Shown here: in pieces, positions 1 to 8,702 of the stretch
Position numbering within the stretch: position 1 is the first letter of the stretch
Layout of the letters: each line of letters starts with the position of its first letter
Source of the DNA: Actinomyces sp. Marseille-P3109
GTDB taxonomy: Bacteria > Actinomycetota > Actinomycetes > Actinomycetales > Actinomycetaceae
NCBI RefSeq assembly: GCF_900323545.1
Contig: NZ_OOHN01000008.1
Span: 2,400,932-2,464,931 of the forward strand
DNA length: 64,000 nt
Direction of reading: 5' to 3'
Position numbers and translations under genes: made by a program
The notes under the pieces: generated by a model
Databases searched by the model: none
The model's input: the letters and a program-made list of their open reading frames with translations, nothing else
What the model was told of the DNA's origin: nothing

Positions 1-70
1 TCTCTGTTTCCCAACCACCCCCGCCATCTCCTGACACATCATGACAACCCAGTACTTCCGGAGGAAGATC

Positions 71-1267
71 ATGCCTACGACCGTACCCACCCGCATTCTC
101 GTCGCCCCCTCGGGCTTCAAGGAGAGCCTCTCCCCCGAAGGGGTGTGCCAGGCGGTGGCCGCCGGGGTGCGCCGCCTCCTGCCCGGCGCCGTCGTCGTCG
201 AGCTGCCCCTGGTCGACGGCGGAGAGGGCTCGGCGGCCACGATGGCCCGGGCCACCGGCGGCGACCTCGTCACCACCCGCGTCACCGGTCCCGTCGGCGA
301 GCCGGTCGACTCCTACCTGGCCCGGCTGGGCGGCTCGGCCCAGGGGACCTGGTTGGTGGAGATGGCCGCGGCGGCCGGCCTGCGCCTGGTGCCCGCCGGC
401 ATGCGAGACCCCGGCGCCACGACGACGACCGGCGTCGGCGAGCTCATCTCGGTGGCGCTCGACGGCGGGGCCCAGCGCATCATCATCGGCTGCGGCGACT
501 CGGGGACCTGCGACGGCGGGGCGGGGGCGCTCGTCGCCCTGGGCGCCCGGCTCCTGGACGCCGATGGCCACGAGGTCGACCCGATCGGCTCGAACCTGAT
601 CCGGGTCCAGCGGATCGAGACCTCCGACATGGACCCCCGCCTGCGCGGCGTCGAGGTCCTCGTGGCCGGCAACATGCACAATCTCCTCACCGGCGAGCAC
701 GGGGTGGCCCGTGTCTTCGGGCCGCAGAAGGGGGCGAGCCCCGAGCAGGTGGAGGCTCTCGAGAAGGGGCTGGTCCACTGGGCCGGTCTCCTGGCCGAGG
801 CCTTCCCCTCCCAGGCCGCCCACCGTAACCTGCTCACCGGCCCGGGCACCGGAGCCTCGGGCGGACTGGGCGCTGGGCTCGCCGCTGGGCTGGGGGCCAG
901 GCTGCGCTCACGCTTCGATGTGCTCATGGATGCCGACCTGTGCGGGGTCGACCTCGACGCCCAGATCGCCCGAGCGGACCTGGTCATCACCGCCGAGGGC
1001 GCCGTCGACTTCCAGACGCCCCGTGGCAAGATCCCCGCCGAGGTGGGGCGCCGGGCCAAGCTGGCGGGCAAGCCTGTTATCGCGCTGGCCGGCTCGATCG
1101 GCCACGGCTCCGAGGCGGTCCACGCCGCCGGGATCGACGCCGTCATGGGCATCATCCCGGTCCCCATGGACCTGCCCGAGGCAGTCTCCCGCGCCGAGGA
1201 GCTCGTCACCGACGCCACCGAGCGGGCGCTGCGCCTCATCCTCCTGGGCGCCGCCATCGCCGCCTGA
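71..1267 (+). CDS. Glycerate kinase (type I, GlxK/GarK family)
   Basis: Phosphorylates D-glycerate with ATP to a phosphoglycerate, feeding glycerate into glycolysis in the cytoplasm. The N-terminus has the family's APSGFKESLSPEGV segment. The middle carries GCGDSGTCDGG, and the C-terminal half has AEGAVDFQTPRGKIP, the usual EG..D.QT..GK motif. Length is 398 aa, slightly above the typical 370-385. An in-frame ATG lies at 41, but the start at 71 is preferred because GGAGGAAGATC stands directly before it. The gene is monocistronic and converges on metQ, with a GC-rich hairpin between them. The family assignment is secure. Whether the product is the 2- or 3-phosphoglycerate cannot be read from sequence. 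Confidence 0.93.
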   Translation: MPTTVPTRILVAPSGFKESLSPEGVCQAVAAGVRRLLPGAVVVELPLVDGGEGSAATMARATGGDLVTTRVTGPVGEPVDSYLARLGGSAQGTWLVEMAAAAGLRLVPAGMRDPGATTTTGVGELISVALDGGAQRIIIGCGDSGTCDGGAGALVALGARLLDADGHEVDPIGSNLIRVQRIETSDMDPRLRGVEVLVAGNMHNLLTGEHGVARVFGPQKGASPEQVEALEKGLVHWAGLLAEAFPSQAAHRNLLTGPGTGASGGLGAGLAAGLGARLRSRFDVLMDADLCGVDLDAQIARADLVITAEGAVDFQTPRGKIPAEVGRRAKLAGKPVIALAGSIGHGSEAVHAAGIDAVMGIIPVPMDLPEAVSRAEELVTDATERALRLILLGAAIAA

Positions 1268-1317
1268 ACCGACACGGGCGGGGACACTCTGCGCGGCCGG
1301 GTGCATCCTCGAACGGG

Positions 1318-1365
1318 CGGGGGCCGGCCGCGGCCGGCCTCACGACCAACCGCAGCCGGCCCCCG
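1318..1365. terminator. GC-rich hairpin between convergent genes
   Basis: An 11-bp perfect inverted repeat (CGGGGGCCGGC / GCCGGCCCCCG) with a 26-nt spacer lies between the 3' ends of the glycerate kinase gene and metQ. Its position suggests a bidirectional terminator. There is no T-tract, which is common in high-GC actinobacteria, so termination activity is inferred from placement only. Confidence 0.5.
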
Positions 1366-1388
1366 CGACCAGCCCGCAGCCCCTGACG

Positions 1389-2252
1389 TCAGAACGCCGG
1401 GATGACGGCCTCGTCGGGCCAGGTCGTGGTGATGTACTGGCGCAGCTTTTCGTCGTTGAGGAGCTTGGCGAGCTTCTTGAGGTGCTCGTTGTCCTTGTCG
1501 TCCTTGCGCACGACGAGCTGGTTGGGGTACTCGGAGTCCTTGCCGCCCTTCTCCAGGAAGAGGGAGTCGTTCTTCGGGCTGAGCCCGGCCTCGATGGCGT
1601 AGTTGCCGTTGATGACCGCGGCCTCGGCGTCCGGCATCGACTTGTAGACCTGGGCGCCGTCGACGGTGGTGAACTTGAGGTTCTTCGGGTTGGAGGTCAC
1701 GTCGGTGTCAGTGGGCAGCTCGGCGGACTTGTCCAGCTCGATGAGCCCGGCCACGGCCAGGAGCTTGAGGCCGCGCGCCGTGTTGGCCGGGTCGTTGTTG
1801 AGGACGATCGTGCCGCCGTCCTGGATCTCCTTGACGTCCTTGTAGCCCTTGGAGGTGTAGATGCCCATGGGCTCGATGTGGACGTCGGCGATGGAGACGA
1901 AGTCGTAGCCCTTCTCCTTGTTCTGCTGCTCCAGGAAGTTGGGGGTCTGGTAGAAATTGGCGGCCAGCGACCCGTCGTCCAGGGAGGAGTTGGGGGTCTG
2001 GTAGTCGTTGATCTCCTTGATGTCCAGCTTGATGCCGGAGCCCTCGGTGAGGTTGTCCTGGACCCACTGGAGGATCTCGACGTGGGGCTTGGGGGTGGCG
2101 CCGATGGTGATCGTGGCGGTGCCGCCGTCGACCTTGATGCCCTGGACGTCGCCGTTCTTGCCGGACTTGGAGCCGCAGGCGGCCAGGGTGAGGGCGGCGG
2201 CGGTGGCCAGGCCGCCGGCGATGACGGTGCGGCGGGAGATGGAGGAGGACAT
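1389..2252 (-). CDS. metQ: Methionine ABC transporter substrate-binding lipoprotein MetQ
   Basis: Extracytoplasmic binding protein that delivers methionine to the MetNI transporter. The 287-aa product starts with an N-terminal signal (SRRTV, then an Ala/Leu-rich stretch) ending in the lipobox LAAC, so it is a membrane-anchored lipoprotein. The body matches the NlpA/MetQ family (GATPKPHVEIL near the start of the mature part, NDPANTARGLKLL in the middle). The ATG at 2252 is preferred over the upstream in-frame start at 2285 because AAAGGAACC precedes it and the signal peptide then has normal length. It is the last gene of metN-metI-metQ, separated from metI by about 125 bp. Substrate could be D- or L-methionine. 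Confidence 0.93.
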   Translation of the reverse strand: MSSSISRRTVIAGGLATAAALTLAACGSKSGKNGDVQGIKVDGGTATITIGATPKPHVEILQWVQDNLTEGSGIKLDIKEINDYQTPNSSLDDGSLAANFYQTPNFLEQQNKEKGYDFVSIADVHIEPMGIYTSKGYKDVKEIQDGGTIVLNNDPANTARGLKLLAVAGLIELDKSAELPTDTDVTSNPKNLKFTTVDGAQVYKSMPDAEAAVINGNYAIEAGLSPKNDSLFLEKGGKDSEYPNQLVVRKDDKDNEHLKKLAKLLNDEKLRQYITTTWPDEAVIPAF

Positions 2253-2377
2253 AGTGGTTCCTTTCGCAGGGCCGGGTGGCCCCAATGTCGGGGAGGGGAG
2301 GTCTGACGGTGCTGGGGCCGACGACGCAGCCGACCGGCTCTGGACGGCTCAGCGCGCTTACCCGGCTGGTGATCGCC

Positions 2378-3094
2378 TCAGCGGTGGTTCACCAGCCGGC
2401 TGAGCATGTCGCCGATGAGCTGGATGATGCCCACGATGATGACGATGACCACCACGGTGATGACCATGACGTCCACCATGTTGCGCTGGTAGCCGTACTG
2501 GATGGCGAGGTCGCCCACGCCGCCGCCGCCGACGGCACCGGCCATGGCGGAGTAGCCCAGGAGGGTGATGATGGTGACGGTCGCCGACTGGATGAGGATC
2601 GGCAGGGCCTCTCGCACGAGGACGCCCCAGGTGATCTGCTGTCCGGAGGCGCCCATCATGAGGGCGGCCTCGACCTTGCCGTGGTCGACGTCGTTGATGG
2701 CCGTCTCCACCAGGCGCGCGTAGAAGGGGATCGCGCCGATCGTCAGCGGCACGCAGGCCGCCTGCCAGCCCAGTGAGGTGCCCACGAGCATCCGCGTGAT
2801 CGGGATGAGGGCCACCATGAGGATGATGAAGGGCATGGAGCGGCCGATGTTGACGATCTGGGAGAGCACCCAGTACAGCGCCGGGTTGCGGAACTGACCG
2901 CGCTTGCCGGTGGAGACCAGGGCGAGCCCGAGCAGAAGACCGAAGAGGATCGTCAGGGCCCCGGAGACGAAGGTCATCGACAGGGTCTCGATGAGGGCGT
3001 CACCGAGCTTGCGCTGGATGACCGGGTTATCGAACCAGGTGCGGTTGCTCGAGCGGGCCGCGGCCTCAGTCAGCGGGAGGAGCATCGAGTTCAT
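2378..3094 (-). CDS. metI: Methionine ABC transporter permease MetI
   Basis: Integral membrane permease of the MetNIQ importer. The 238-aa sequence has five to six hydrophobic segments and the cytoplasmic coupling motif of ABC importers (VEAALMMGASGQQI, about residues 140-153) that contacts the ATPase MetN. Length is normal for the family (about 220). The start ATG at 3094 overlaps the metN stop by 4 bp (ATGA), indicating translational coupling. It is co-transcribed with metN and metQ and so presumably under the SAM-responsive leader upstream of metN. Confidence 0.95.
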   Translation of the reverse strand: MNSMLLPLTEAAARSSNRTWFDNPVIQRKLGDALIETLSMTFVSGALTILFGLLLGLALVSTGKRGQFRNPALYWVLSQIVNIGRSMPFIILMVALIPITRMLVGTSLGWQAACVPLTIGAIPFYARLVETAINDVDHGKVEAALMMGASGQQITWGVLVREALPILIQSATVTIITLLGYSAMAGAVGGGGVGDLAIQYGYQRNMVDVMVITVVVIVIIVGIIQLIGDMLSRLVNHR

Positions 3095-4233
3095 GAGCGG
3101 ACCTCCGCAGCAATACCGGCCTGACGCAGGGTGCTCACGGCCTGTTCGGTGTCGGACCCGGGGACGGTGACGGCCAGACGCCCGATCTGGGCGTCCCCGA
3201 TGGTCTCGAAGACACCGGCGGCGATGTCGCCGCCGAGCTCGGCCACCATGGACATGAGGGCGACCGCGGCGGGCTGGCCCGGGTGGGCGGTGATGGAGAC
3301 GTCGATGACGCTCTCCCCGTGGGCGACCGCGGCCTCGGGCACCTTCGGGAAGGGTACGATCTCGCGCGAGAGCCGGGAGTCGACGTCGAGCACGACGTCC
3401 TCCAGGCGGCCGCTCTGGACGATTCTGCCGGCCTCGAGCAGGCTGACGGAATCGCAGACCTGGCGGACCACGCTCATCTCGTGGGTGATGATGATGACGG
3501 TCAGGCCCAGGGTGTCGCGCACGCTCTTGATGAGGTCAAGGATGGAGCGGGTCGTCTCCGGGTCCAGGGCGGAGGTGGGCTCGTCGCACAGGAGGACGGC
3601 CGGGTCGTCGGCGAGCGCGCGGGCGATGCCGACGCGCTGCTTCTGTCCGCCGGAGAGCTGGGAGGGGTAGGAGGCGCCGCGGTCGGCCAGGCCCACCAGG
3701 CTGAGCATGCGCTCCACGATCGGGCGGCGCTGCCCGCCCGGGACGCCCGCGAGCGCCAGCGGGTAGGCGATGTTCTGTGCGGTGGTGCGCTGGTCCAGAA
3801 GGTTGGCGTGCTGGAAGACCATGCCGATGCGGCGTCGGGCCTCGCGCAGCTGCCCGGCGGACAGGGTGGTCATGTCCTGGCCGTCGACGCTCACGTGGCC
3901 GCTGGTGGGGCGCTCCAGGGAGGTCAGGCAGCGCACGAGCGTGGACTTGCCGGCGCCGGAGGTGCCGACGATGCCGTGGATGGAGCCGGGGGCGACGTCG
4001 AGGCTGAGGCCGTCCAGGGCCCGCACCTCCCGGCCGCTGCGCAGACGGTAGACCTTGTGGACGTCGCGCAGGGAGATCATGGGCTCGGCGGAGGAGTCCG
4101 CCTCAGAGTCTCGCGAATCGGCGCCCCGAGGGTCGGCGCTCACGCCCTCCTGGTGGCCAACGCCCTGCGGGCCCGAGGGGTCATTCCCCTCGCGCCGGTC
4201 AGAACCGGCAGCCGACTGATCTGATGTCGTCAC
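3091..4233 (-). CDS. metN: Methionine ABC transporter ATP-binding protein MetN
   Basis: ATPase that energises methionine uptake. The conserved ABC domain begins with MISLRDVHKVY at about residue 52 and shows Walker A GTSGAGKST, signature LSGGQKQRV and Walker B VLLCDEPTSALD. A C-terminal NIL domain (about residues 305-380) is the methionine-sensing regulatory domain of MetN proteins. The preferred start is the GTG at 4233, preceded by GGAGG at a 5-nt spacing. This gives a 50-residue Ser/Asp/Glu-rich N-terminal extension unusual for MetN. ATGs at 4245 and 4329 are in frame but fall inside the structured leader, and the conserved domain itself begins at an ATG at 4080 that lacks a Shine-Dalgarno sequence. 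First gene of metNIQ. Confidence 0.93.
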   Translation of the reverse strand: MTTSDQSAAGSDRREGNDPSGPQGVGHQEGVSADPRGADSRDSEADSSAEPMISLRDVHKVYRLRSGREVRALDGLSLDVAPGSIHGIVGTSGAGKSTLVRCLTSLERPTSGHVSVDGQDMTTLSAGQLREARRRIGMVFQHANLLDQRTTAQNIAYPLALAGVPGGQRRPIVERMLSLVGLADRGASYPSQLSGGQKQRVGIARALADDPAVLLCDEPTSALDPETTRSILDLIKSVRDTLGLTVIIITHEMSVVRQVCDSVSLLEAGRIVQSGRLEDVVLDVDSRLSREIVPFPKVPEAAVAHGESVIDVSITAHPGQPAAVALMSMVAELGGDIAAGVFETIGDAQIGRLAVTVPGSDTEQAVSTLRQAGIAAEVRS

Positions 4234-4241
4234 GTATTCCT

Positions 4242-4325
4242 CCATCGTTCCTGGCGGAAGCACCCGCACCATGAAGGGGGTTGCTGCAATGTCGTCGAGC
4301 CAGGTCTCTCGGTTGCTCTGGATGG
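4242..4325 (-). promoter_or_regulatory. Probable SAM-I-like (S-box) riboswitch in the metN leader
   Basis: Read on the minus strand, the leader contains an S-box-like series. CCATCCAGAG comes first, then TGGCTCGACGACA (compare the consensus UGGCCCGAUGAAA), then GCAGCAACC, then GGGTGCTTCC, a TTCC-GCCA-GGAA mini-hairpin, and AACGATGG. CCATC (4321-4325) can pair with GATGG (4242-4246) as the closing P1 helix. The 3' P1 strand runs directly into the GGAGG Shine-Dalgarno of the GTG start at 4233. Stabilising P1 by SAM would therefore mask the ribosome site, which suggests translational control. P2 is imperfect compared with the SAM-I consensus, so this could be a divergent or SAM-I/IV-type member. 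Its position before methionine importer genes supports the call. Confidence 0.55.
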
Positions 4326-4561
4326 CCACAAATAACTTACGCAGCGTCTCCTCGGCAATGCAAGCGAGGCGGGCCCCAAGGGACCTAGGTCACGCTGACG
4401 CCGAGCCCGCGGCAGACCGAATCACGGGCCGGCGCCCTCGCCGCCGGGCGGGCCTTCTCGATCGGGCCTTCGTCGACGCCTGGGCAACGTTCTGAGTATT
4501 CCCAGGTCTCGTATCGGCGACGCTACTCGCACCGCACAGGGCGGCATGTTTGGATCTGCTC
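4326..4561. other. Divergent intergenic region metN leader / hydrolase
   Basis: Gene-free stretch between the start of the metN riboswitch-like leader and the start of the alpha/beta hydrolase gene. It must hold the promoters for both divergent units. A local AT-rich patch (ACAAATAACTTACG, 4329-4342) lies just upstream of the leader. No convincing hexamer pair, open reading frame or repeat was recognised beyond this. Confidence 0.4.
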
Positions 4562-5785
4562 ATGAGTGCGACCTCAGATCAGACCTCCCCCGAGCCGACC
4601 CCGACCGGACCCGCCACGGGGGACGATTCGACGTCGCCCGCACCCGCGCCCTCGCCGCCTGCGAAGATCCCCGCCGGCCTCGGGCCCGTGCCCCCGCCTC
4701 CGGCTCCGGCCGACGCCGCGAAGCCAGCAGCCCCGGCAGGTCCGACCCGCACCACCGCCCCAGGCGCCGCCCCCAGGACAGCCGGGACGGCAGACGCCCC
4801 CGATAGCGCGATCACGCCCGACATCCTGGGCGAGCCGTGGCTGGCGCGCCGTATCCCAGTGACCGAGTCGCCCACGAAGGCACCCGGCGCGGACCACGCC
4901 GTGCTCGTCTACCAGCGCGAGGCGGCCGGCCGGGCCAGCCGGCCGCGCCACTCGCGCGCGGTCCTCTACCTCCACGGGCGCAGCGACTACTTCTTCCAGT
5001 CCCACCTGGCGCAGGCCTACCTCGACGCCGGCTACGAGTTCTACGCGCTGGACCTGCGGTCCTGCGGGCGCGCCGGCGTCGGGCACGCCTCCCCGCACGA
5101 CGTGCGCGACCTGCGCGTCCACGACGAGGAGATCTCCGAGGCGCTGCGCATCATCCGCTCCGAGCACGGGCACGACGTCGTCGTCCTCAACGGGCACTCG
5201 ACCGGCGGGCTGCAGGCGGCCATCTGGGCGGCCGACCACCCCGGGACCGTGGACGCGGTCGTGCTCAACTCCCCGTGGCTGGACCTGCGCGGCTCGGCGC
5301 TCGTGCGCTCCTACGGGTCGGCCCTGGTGGACCTCATCTCGCGCTGGGACCCCGAGCGTGTCATCAGCGAGCCCGGCAGCGGCGCGGAGGACAACTACGG
5401 GGCGGCCCTGCACCGGCGCTGGCGCGGAGAGTGGGACTGGGACCTGGCGCTCAAGCCGGCGCCGTCCTTCCCTGTGCGAGCCGGGTTCCTGGCGGGGATC
5501 CGCCGTCTGCAGCGGGAGGTCCACCACGGGCTGGGCATCCGCGTACCGATCCTCGTGTGCTGCTCAACGGTCAGCAACGGCGCGAAGGCGAGCCTGGAGG
5601 AGGCCCAGCGCTCCGACGTGGTCCTCGACGTGGAGCAGATCATCGACCGCTCCCAGTACCTGGGCGACGACGTCACTGTCCGCCAGATCCCCGAGGGCGT
5701 CCACGACCTGGCCCTGTCCGGGCCGCTGGCGCGCGCCGAGTACCTTCAGGCCGTCATGCACTGGCTGGACAACCGCCTGCACTGA
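4562..5785 (+). CDS. Alpha/beta hydrolase (serine aminopeptidase S33 / lysophospholipase-like)
   Basis: Predicted cytoplasmic serine hydrolase of 407 aa. The nucleophile elbow GHSTGG places the catalytic Ser at about residue 213. A likely catalytic His lies in GVHDLALSG at about residue 381, with an Asp in between. The oxyanion-side YLHGRSDYFFQ segment is typical of Hydrolase_4 (monoacylglycerol-lipase-like) proteins. Residues 1-90 are a Pro/Ala/Thr-rich low-complexity extension absent from most relatives. The start ATG at 4562 is preferred over an in-frame TTG at 4550. It is followed after 2 bp by the convergent phosphatase gene, so the two 3' ends nearly abut. Substrate is unknown. Confidence 0.85.
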   Translation: MSATSDQTSPEPTPTGPATGDDSTSPAPAPSPPAKIPAGLGPVPPPPAPADAAKPAAPAGPTRTTAPGAAPRTAGTADAPDSAITPDILGEPWLARRIPVTESPTKAPGADHAVLVYQREAAGRASRPRHSRAVLYLHGRSDYFFQSHLAQAYLDAGYEFYALDLRSCGRAGVGHASPHDVRDLRVHDEEISEALRIIRSEHGHDVVVLNGHSTGGLQAAIWAADHPGTVDAVVLNSPWLDLRGSALVRSYGSALVDLISRWDPERVISEPGSGAEDNYGAALHRRWRGEWDWDLALKPAPSFPVRAGFLAGIRRLQREVHHGLGIRVPILVCCSTVSNGAKASLEEAQRSDVVLDVEQIIDRSQYLGDDVTVRQIPEGVHDLALSGPLARAEYLQAVMHWLDNRLH

Positions 5786-5787
5786 GC

Positions 5788-6462
5788 TCAGCCGAGGAGC
5801 GCGGTGAGCTCATCGCTGACCCGTTCAACGACCTCGAGGGTGTCGACGAAGTCGGCCATGGTGCCGTACCAGGGGTCAGGGACGTTGAGGACGCTGCGGG
5901 AGGCCCGACCCGCGGCAACGGCCTCGGCCTGCTGGGCGGCGGCGGGGTCGAGCTCGCGGTACATGCGGATCCTGGAGGGCTCCGTCCCCAGGCCGGCGGC
6001 GCGGCGCTGAAGGACGTTCCAGTGGGAGTCGGTCATGGCCAGCAGGAGGTCGGCCTCGGCGATCTCGGCGTCGGTGATGCGGTGGGCGGTGTGGGAGGTG
6101 ATGGCGATGTCCGTGGCGCGCGAGACATCGTCGGCGCCGGTGCCGTAGCCGGCCTCGGCCAGGACGCGGCGGGCCCGGGAGTCGATGGGGTTGCCGCGCT
6201 CCTCGTCGGAGACACCGGCGGAGGTGACGACCACGCCGTCGGGCTCGCGCATGCGAATCCCCGCGGCGGCGAGGCGGTCGCCCAGGACGATCTCGGCCAT
6301 GGCGGAGCGGCAGATGTTGCCGGTGCACACCATGATGACGCGGTAGGTCCCGGAGCCGCGGCGTCGAGGCAATGAGGCAGGCGCCGGGACGACCGGACGG
6401 GAGACGGAGGCGGAAGCGGTCACAGCGGCGGTTGTCTCGGCGCTGGCGTCAGAGGTGGTCAC
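5788..6462 (-). CDS. Low-molecular-weight protein-tyrosine phosphatase
   Basis: Cytoplasmic LMW-PTP that hydrolyses phosphotyrosine (or phosphoarginine) on proteins. The P-loop CTGNICRS gives the nucleophile Cys at about residue 46 and Arg at 52. The general-acid region DPWYG is near the C-terminus. The catalytic domain starts at about residue 40. The preceding 39 residues are an Ala/Thr/Ser-rich tail that depends on the chosen GTG at 6462. No strong Shine-Dalgarno sequence decides this start, and a shorter protein is possible. The reading frame stays open well upstream through a repeat-containing spacer that is not coding. No kinase gene is adjacent. Confidence 0.85.
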   Translation of the reverse strand: MTTSDASAETTAAVTASASVSRPVVPAPASLPRRRGSGTYRVIMVCTGNICRSAMAEIVLGDRLAAAGIRMREPDGVVVTSAGVSDEERGNPIDSRARRVLAEAGYGTGADDVSRATDIAITSHTAHRITDAEIAEADLLLAMTDSHWNVLQRRAAGLGTEPSRIRMYRELDPAAAQQAEAVAAGRASRSVLNVPDPWYGTMADFVDTLEVVERVSDELTALLG

Positions 6463-6559
6463 GACCCCGAGCCTTGCGCACGGCCCGGGTGCCTGTCCAC
6501 CGGCCGGGGTCGCGTTCGATGGGGACGTGCCACGCGTACGGGGACCTTTCCTTGCGGCT

Positions 6560-6619
6560 GGGGACATCCCACGCGCAGGGGTGCAGGAGTTCCGCCCCTG
6601 ACGGCGTCGAATGCCCCCG
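6560..6619 (+). repeat. Dispersed 60-bp palindromic repeat, copy 1
   Basis: Copy of a repeat whose core reads GGG-CAT--CCACGCG, GGGTGCAGGA-TTCC, GACGGCGTCGAATGCCCCCG. Similar copies occur at 25220-25279 and 26001-26060 in the opposite orientation. It lies in the 214-bp spacer between the phosphatase gene and pheA. A second short block (GGGGACGTGCCACGCG, around 6518-6533) begins upstream. The terminal GGGGCAT / ATGCCCC ends are inverted, giving hairpin potential. Identity and orientation were judged by eye. Confidence 0.6.
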
Positions 6620-6676
6620 CCCGGAGCTACACGCACCCGGCCGCACGGAATGCCCCCGTCGGCAACGCGGGCAGGC

Positions 6677-7621
6677 CTAGAGCGCGCGACCGTCGAGGAC
6701 GTCGGCCACCCAGGAGCGGGCCACGACGAAGTCCTTGTCGCTGGTGCCGGCCAGCACCGCCGTCGGTCGGGCGTCCAGCCGCGGGTAGGAGCCCAGGAAC
6801 CGCACCACCGGGCAGGTGCGGTGCAGCCCGATGAGGGCGGCCTGAACCCGCTCCTCGCGCACGTGCCCCTCGACGTCGATGGAGAAGCGGTAGCGGCCCA
6901 GGGAGTCGCCCACGGGCCGGGACTCGATGCGCGAGAGGTTGACGCCGCGGGCACTGAACTGCTCGAGCATGTCCAGCAGCGCGCCGGAGCGGTCGTGCGG
7001 CAGCTGGACGAGGAGGGTGGTCTTGTCGGCGCCGGTCGGCTCGCCCACGCGGCCGGGCCGGGTCACCTTGACGAAGCGGGTCACGGCGTCGGGATTGTCC
7101 GCGACGCCCCCGGCGATGACCTCCAGCCCGTACTCCTTGGCGGCAAGCGGGTTGCACAGGACGGCCTGGAAGCCGGTATCCTCGTCGGAGGCGGCCAGCG
7201 CGCGGGCGGGTGCCGAGGTGGAGGTTCCGGCCACGTAGACGGCGCCTGGCAGGTTGTGGTGGACCCAGCCGCGGCACTGCGCCCAGGCGTGCGGGTGGGT
7301 GGAGATGGCGTGCACGTCCTCCAGGCGGGTGCCGGGGCGGCCGGCCAGGACGAAGGCGATCGGCACGGCCATCTCGGCGGCGATGACCAGGGGCGTGGAG
7401 GCCACGAGGTTGTCGAGCGTGGCGTTGACGCCGCCCTCGACGGAGTTCTCGATGGGCACGACGGCGGCCTCCACCGTGCGCTCGCGCAGGTGGTCCAGGG
7501 CCGTGGGGACGTCCGGGCAGGGGTCGAGCTCGACGTTGACGGGGGCGACCTGGCGCAGCGCCATCTCGGTGAAGGTACCGGCCGGTCCCAGGAAGGACCA
7601 GAGCGGGGCGGGAGCAGTCAT
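6677..7621 (-). CDS. pheA: Prephenate dehydratase PheA
   Basis: Converts prephenate to phenylpyruvate in phenylalanine biosynthesis. The 314-aa monofunctional protein has the PDT domain (FLGPAGTFTEMAL at the N-terminus, VPIENSVEGGVNATLDNL in the middle) followed by a C-terminal ACT regulatory domain (ESRPVGDSLGRYRF onward) that normally senses phenylalanine. The start ATG at 7621 is supported by TACCCT exactly 6 nt upstream (7628-7633), a -10-like hexamer suggesting a leaderless transcript. No chorismate mutase domain is fused. Divergent from the fructosamine-kinase family gene. Confidence 0.94.
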   Translation of the reverse strand: MTAPAPLWSFLGPAGTFTEMALRQVAPVNVELDPCPDVPTALDHLRERTVEAAVVPIENSVEGGVNATLDNLVASTPLVIAAEMAVPIAFVLAGRPGTRLEDVHAISTHPHAWAQCRGWVHHNLPGAVYVAGTSTSAPARALAASDEDTGFQAVLCNPLAAKEYGLEVIAGGVADNPDAVTRFVKVTRPGRVGEPTGADKTTLLVQLPHDRSGALLDMLEQFSARGVNLSRIESRPVGDSLGRYRFSIDVEGHVREERVQAALIGLHRTCPVVRFLGSYPRLDARPTAVLAGTSDKDFVVARSWVADVLDGRAL

Positions 7622-7763
7622 GGGCACAGGGTAGCCAGGTCCGGGCCGGTCGGCCGGAACCGGACTGCTCCGCGGGACGACGTGGGACGCGGCGGCAGCC
7701 TCGGCCGGGCATGGAGCCTCCGCGGCCCTCCCGCCGCCGCCGCGGGCCTGGCAGGCTGGGGCC

Positions 7764-8702
7764 ATGAGCGTTTTCCGCAAGCACGACGACGGCCCGGTCT
7801 CCACCGCCCTGGAGGCCCAGGGCCTGACCTGGCTCGCCGAGGCGATGGTCGACGGCGGCGCGCACGTGGTGCCGGTGACCAGCGGCCCGGGCTGGCTGGA
7901 GGAGCCGCGACTGACGACGACCAGCGTGACGCCGGCTGGGGCGGAGGCCTTCGGCCGAGCACTGGCCGTCACCCACGCGGCGGGTGCCCCTGCCTTCGGG
8001 GCCGCGCCTCCCGGATGGGACGGCCGGGCGCAGATGGGCCGCTCGGACATCCGGCTGCGACCGCACGCAGCCGAGGAGGGCGAGCCGCGCCGCTGGGGCG
8101 AGTTCTACGCCGAGGACCGGATCCTGCCCTACCTGCGACCCAGTCGGGACAACGGCTCGATCAGCGTTGGCGGGGCCCGCATCGTGGAGCGGCTGTGCGA
8201 GCGTCTGCGCGACGGCGACTTCGACACCGACCAGCCGGCCCTGGTACGCGCCGGTGCCCGCGAGCGCGGCGCTCGGGTCGCGGTGGCCCGCACGCACGGG
8301 GACCTGTGGTGCGGCAACGTCCTGTGGACCCCGGCCGACGAGGCGGCGCAGTGGGCGCCGCCTCGCGCTGGGCTCGGGCCGCAGGCGTCGGCGTCCGGGG
8401 GAGCTCCTGCGGATCCCGGACAGCGGGCGGACCAGTCGGCAGGCCCGCCCACGGTGGTCGGCGTGCTCATCGACCCCATGGCGCAGGGCGCGCACGCCGA
8501 GACCGATCTGGCAGCCCTGGGGGTGTTCGGGCAGCGCTACCTGGACCGGATCTACACGGCCTACCACGAGGTCTCACCGCTGGCGGCGGGCTGGCGCGAA
8601 CGGGTGGGCCTCCACTCATGGCACATCATCATGATTCACGCCTTCCTCTTCGGCGGGGGTTATGGCGGTGAGGCGGTCGCCGTAGCCCGCCAGTACCTGT
8701 GA
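7764..8702 (+). CDS. Fructosamine kinase family protein
   Basis: Member of the fructosamine-3-kinase/ketosamine kinase family (APH fold), thought to phosphorylate glycated amines so that they decompose. The catalytic loop THGDLWCGNVLW is clear at about residue 177, followed by VGVLIDPMAQGAHAETDLAAL, which holds the DP metal-binding site. Length (312 aa) is slightly above the usual 290 because of a low-complexity Ala/Gly/Pro insert between catalytic loop and metal site. CAGGCT lies 6 nt before the ATG, matching the leaderless pattern of neighbours. Bacterial relatives are of uncertain substrate. Confidence 0.87.
   Translation: MSVFRKHDDGPVSTALEAQGLTWLAEAMVDGGAHVVPVTSGPGWLEEPRLTTTSVTPAGAEAFGRALAVTHAAGAPAFGAAPPGWDGRAQMGRSDIRLRPHAAEEGEPRRWGEFYAEDRILPYLRPSRDNGSISVGGARIVERLCERLRDGDFDTDQPALVRAGARERGARVAVARTHGDLWCGNVLWTPADEAAQWAPPRAGLGPQASASGGAPADPGQRADQSAGPPTVVGVLIDPMAQGAHAETDLAALGVFGQRYLDRIYTAYHEVSPLAAGWRERVGLHSWHIIMIHAFLFGGGYGGEAVAVARQYL

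Noticed and set aside
711..2306. Plus-strand frame spanning glycerate kinase and metQ
   Set aside because: Antisense to metQ and out of frame with glycerate kinase; no recognisable domain.
4245..4329. Longer metN starts (ATG 4245, 4329)
   Set aside because: They lie in the riboswitch-like leader, and the GTG at 4233 has a better Shine-Dalgarno spacing.
6463..6954. N-terminal extension of the phosphatase frame
   Set aside because: It reads through the palindromic repeat and into pheA antisense; composition is not protein-like.
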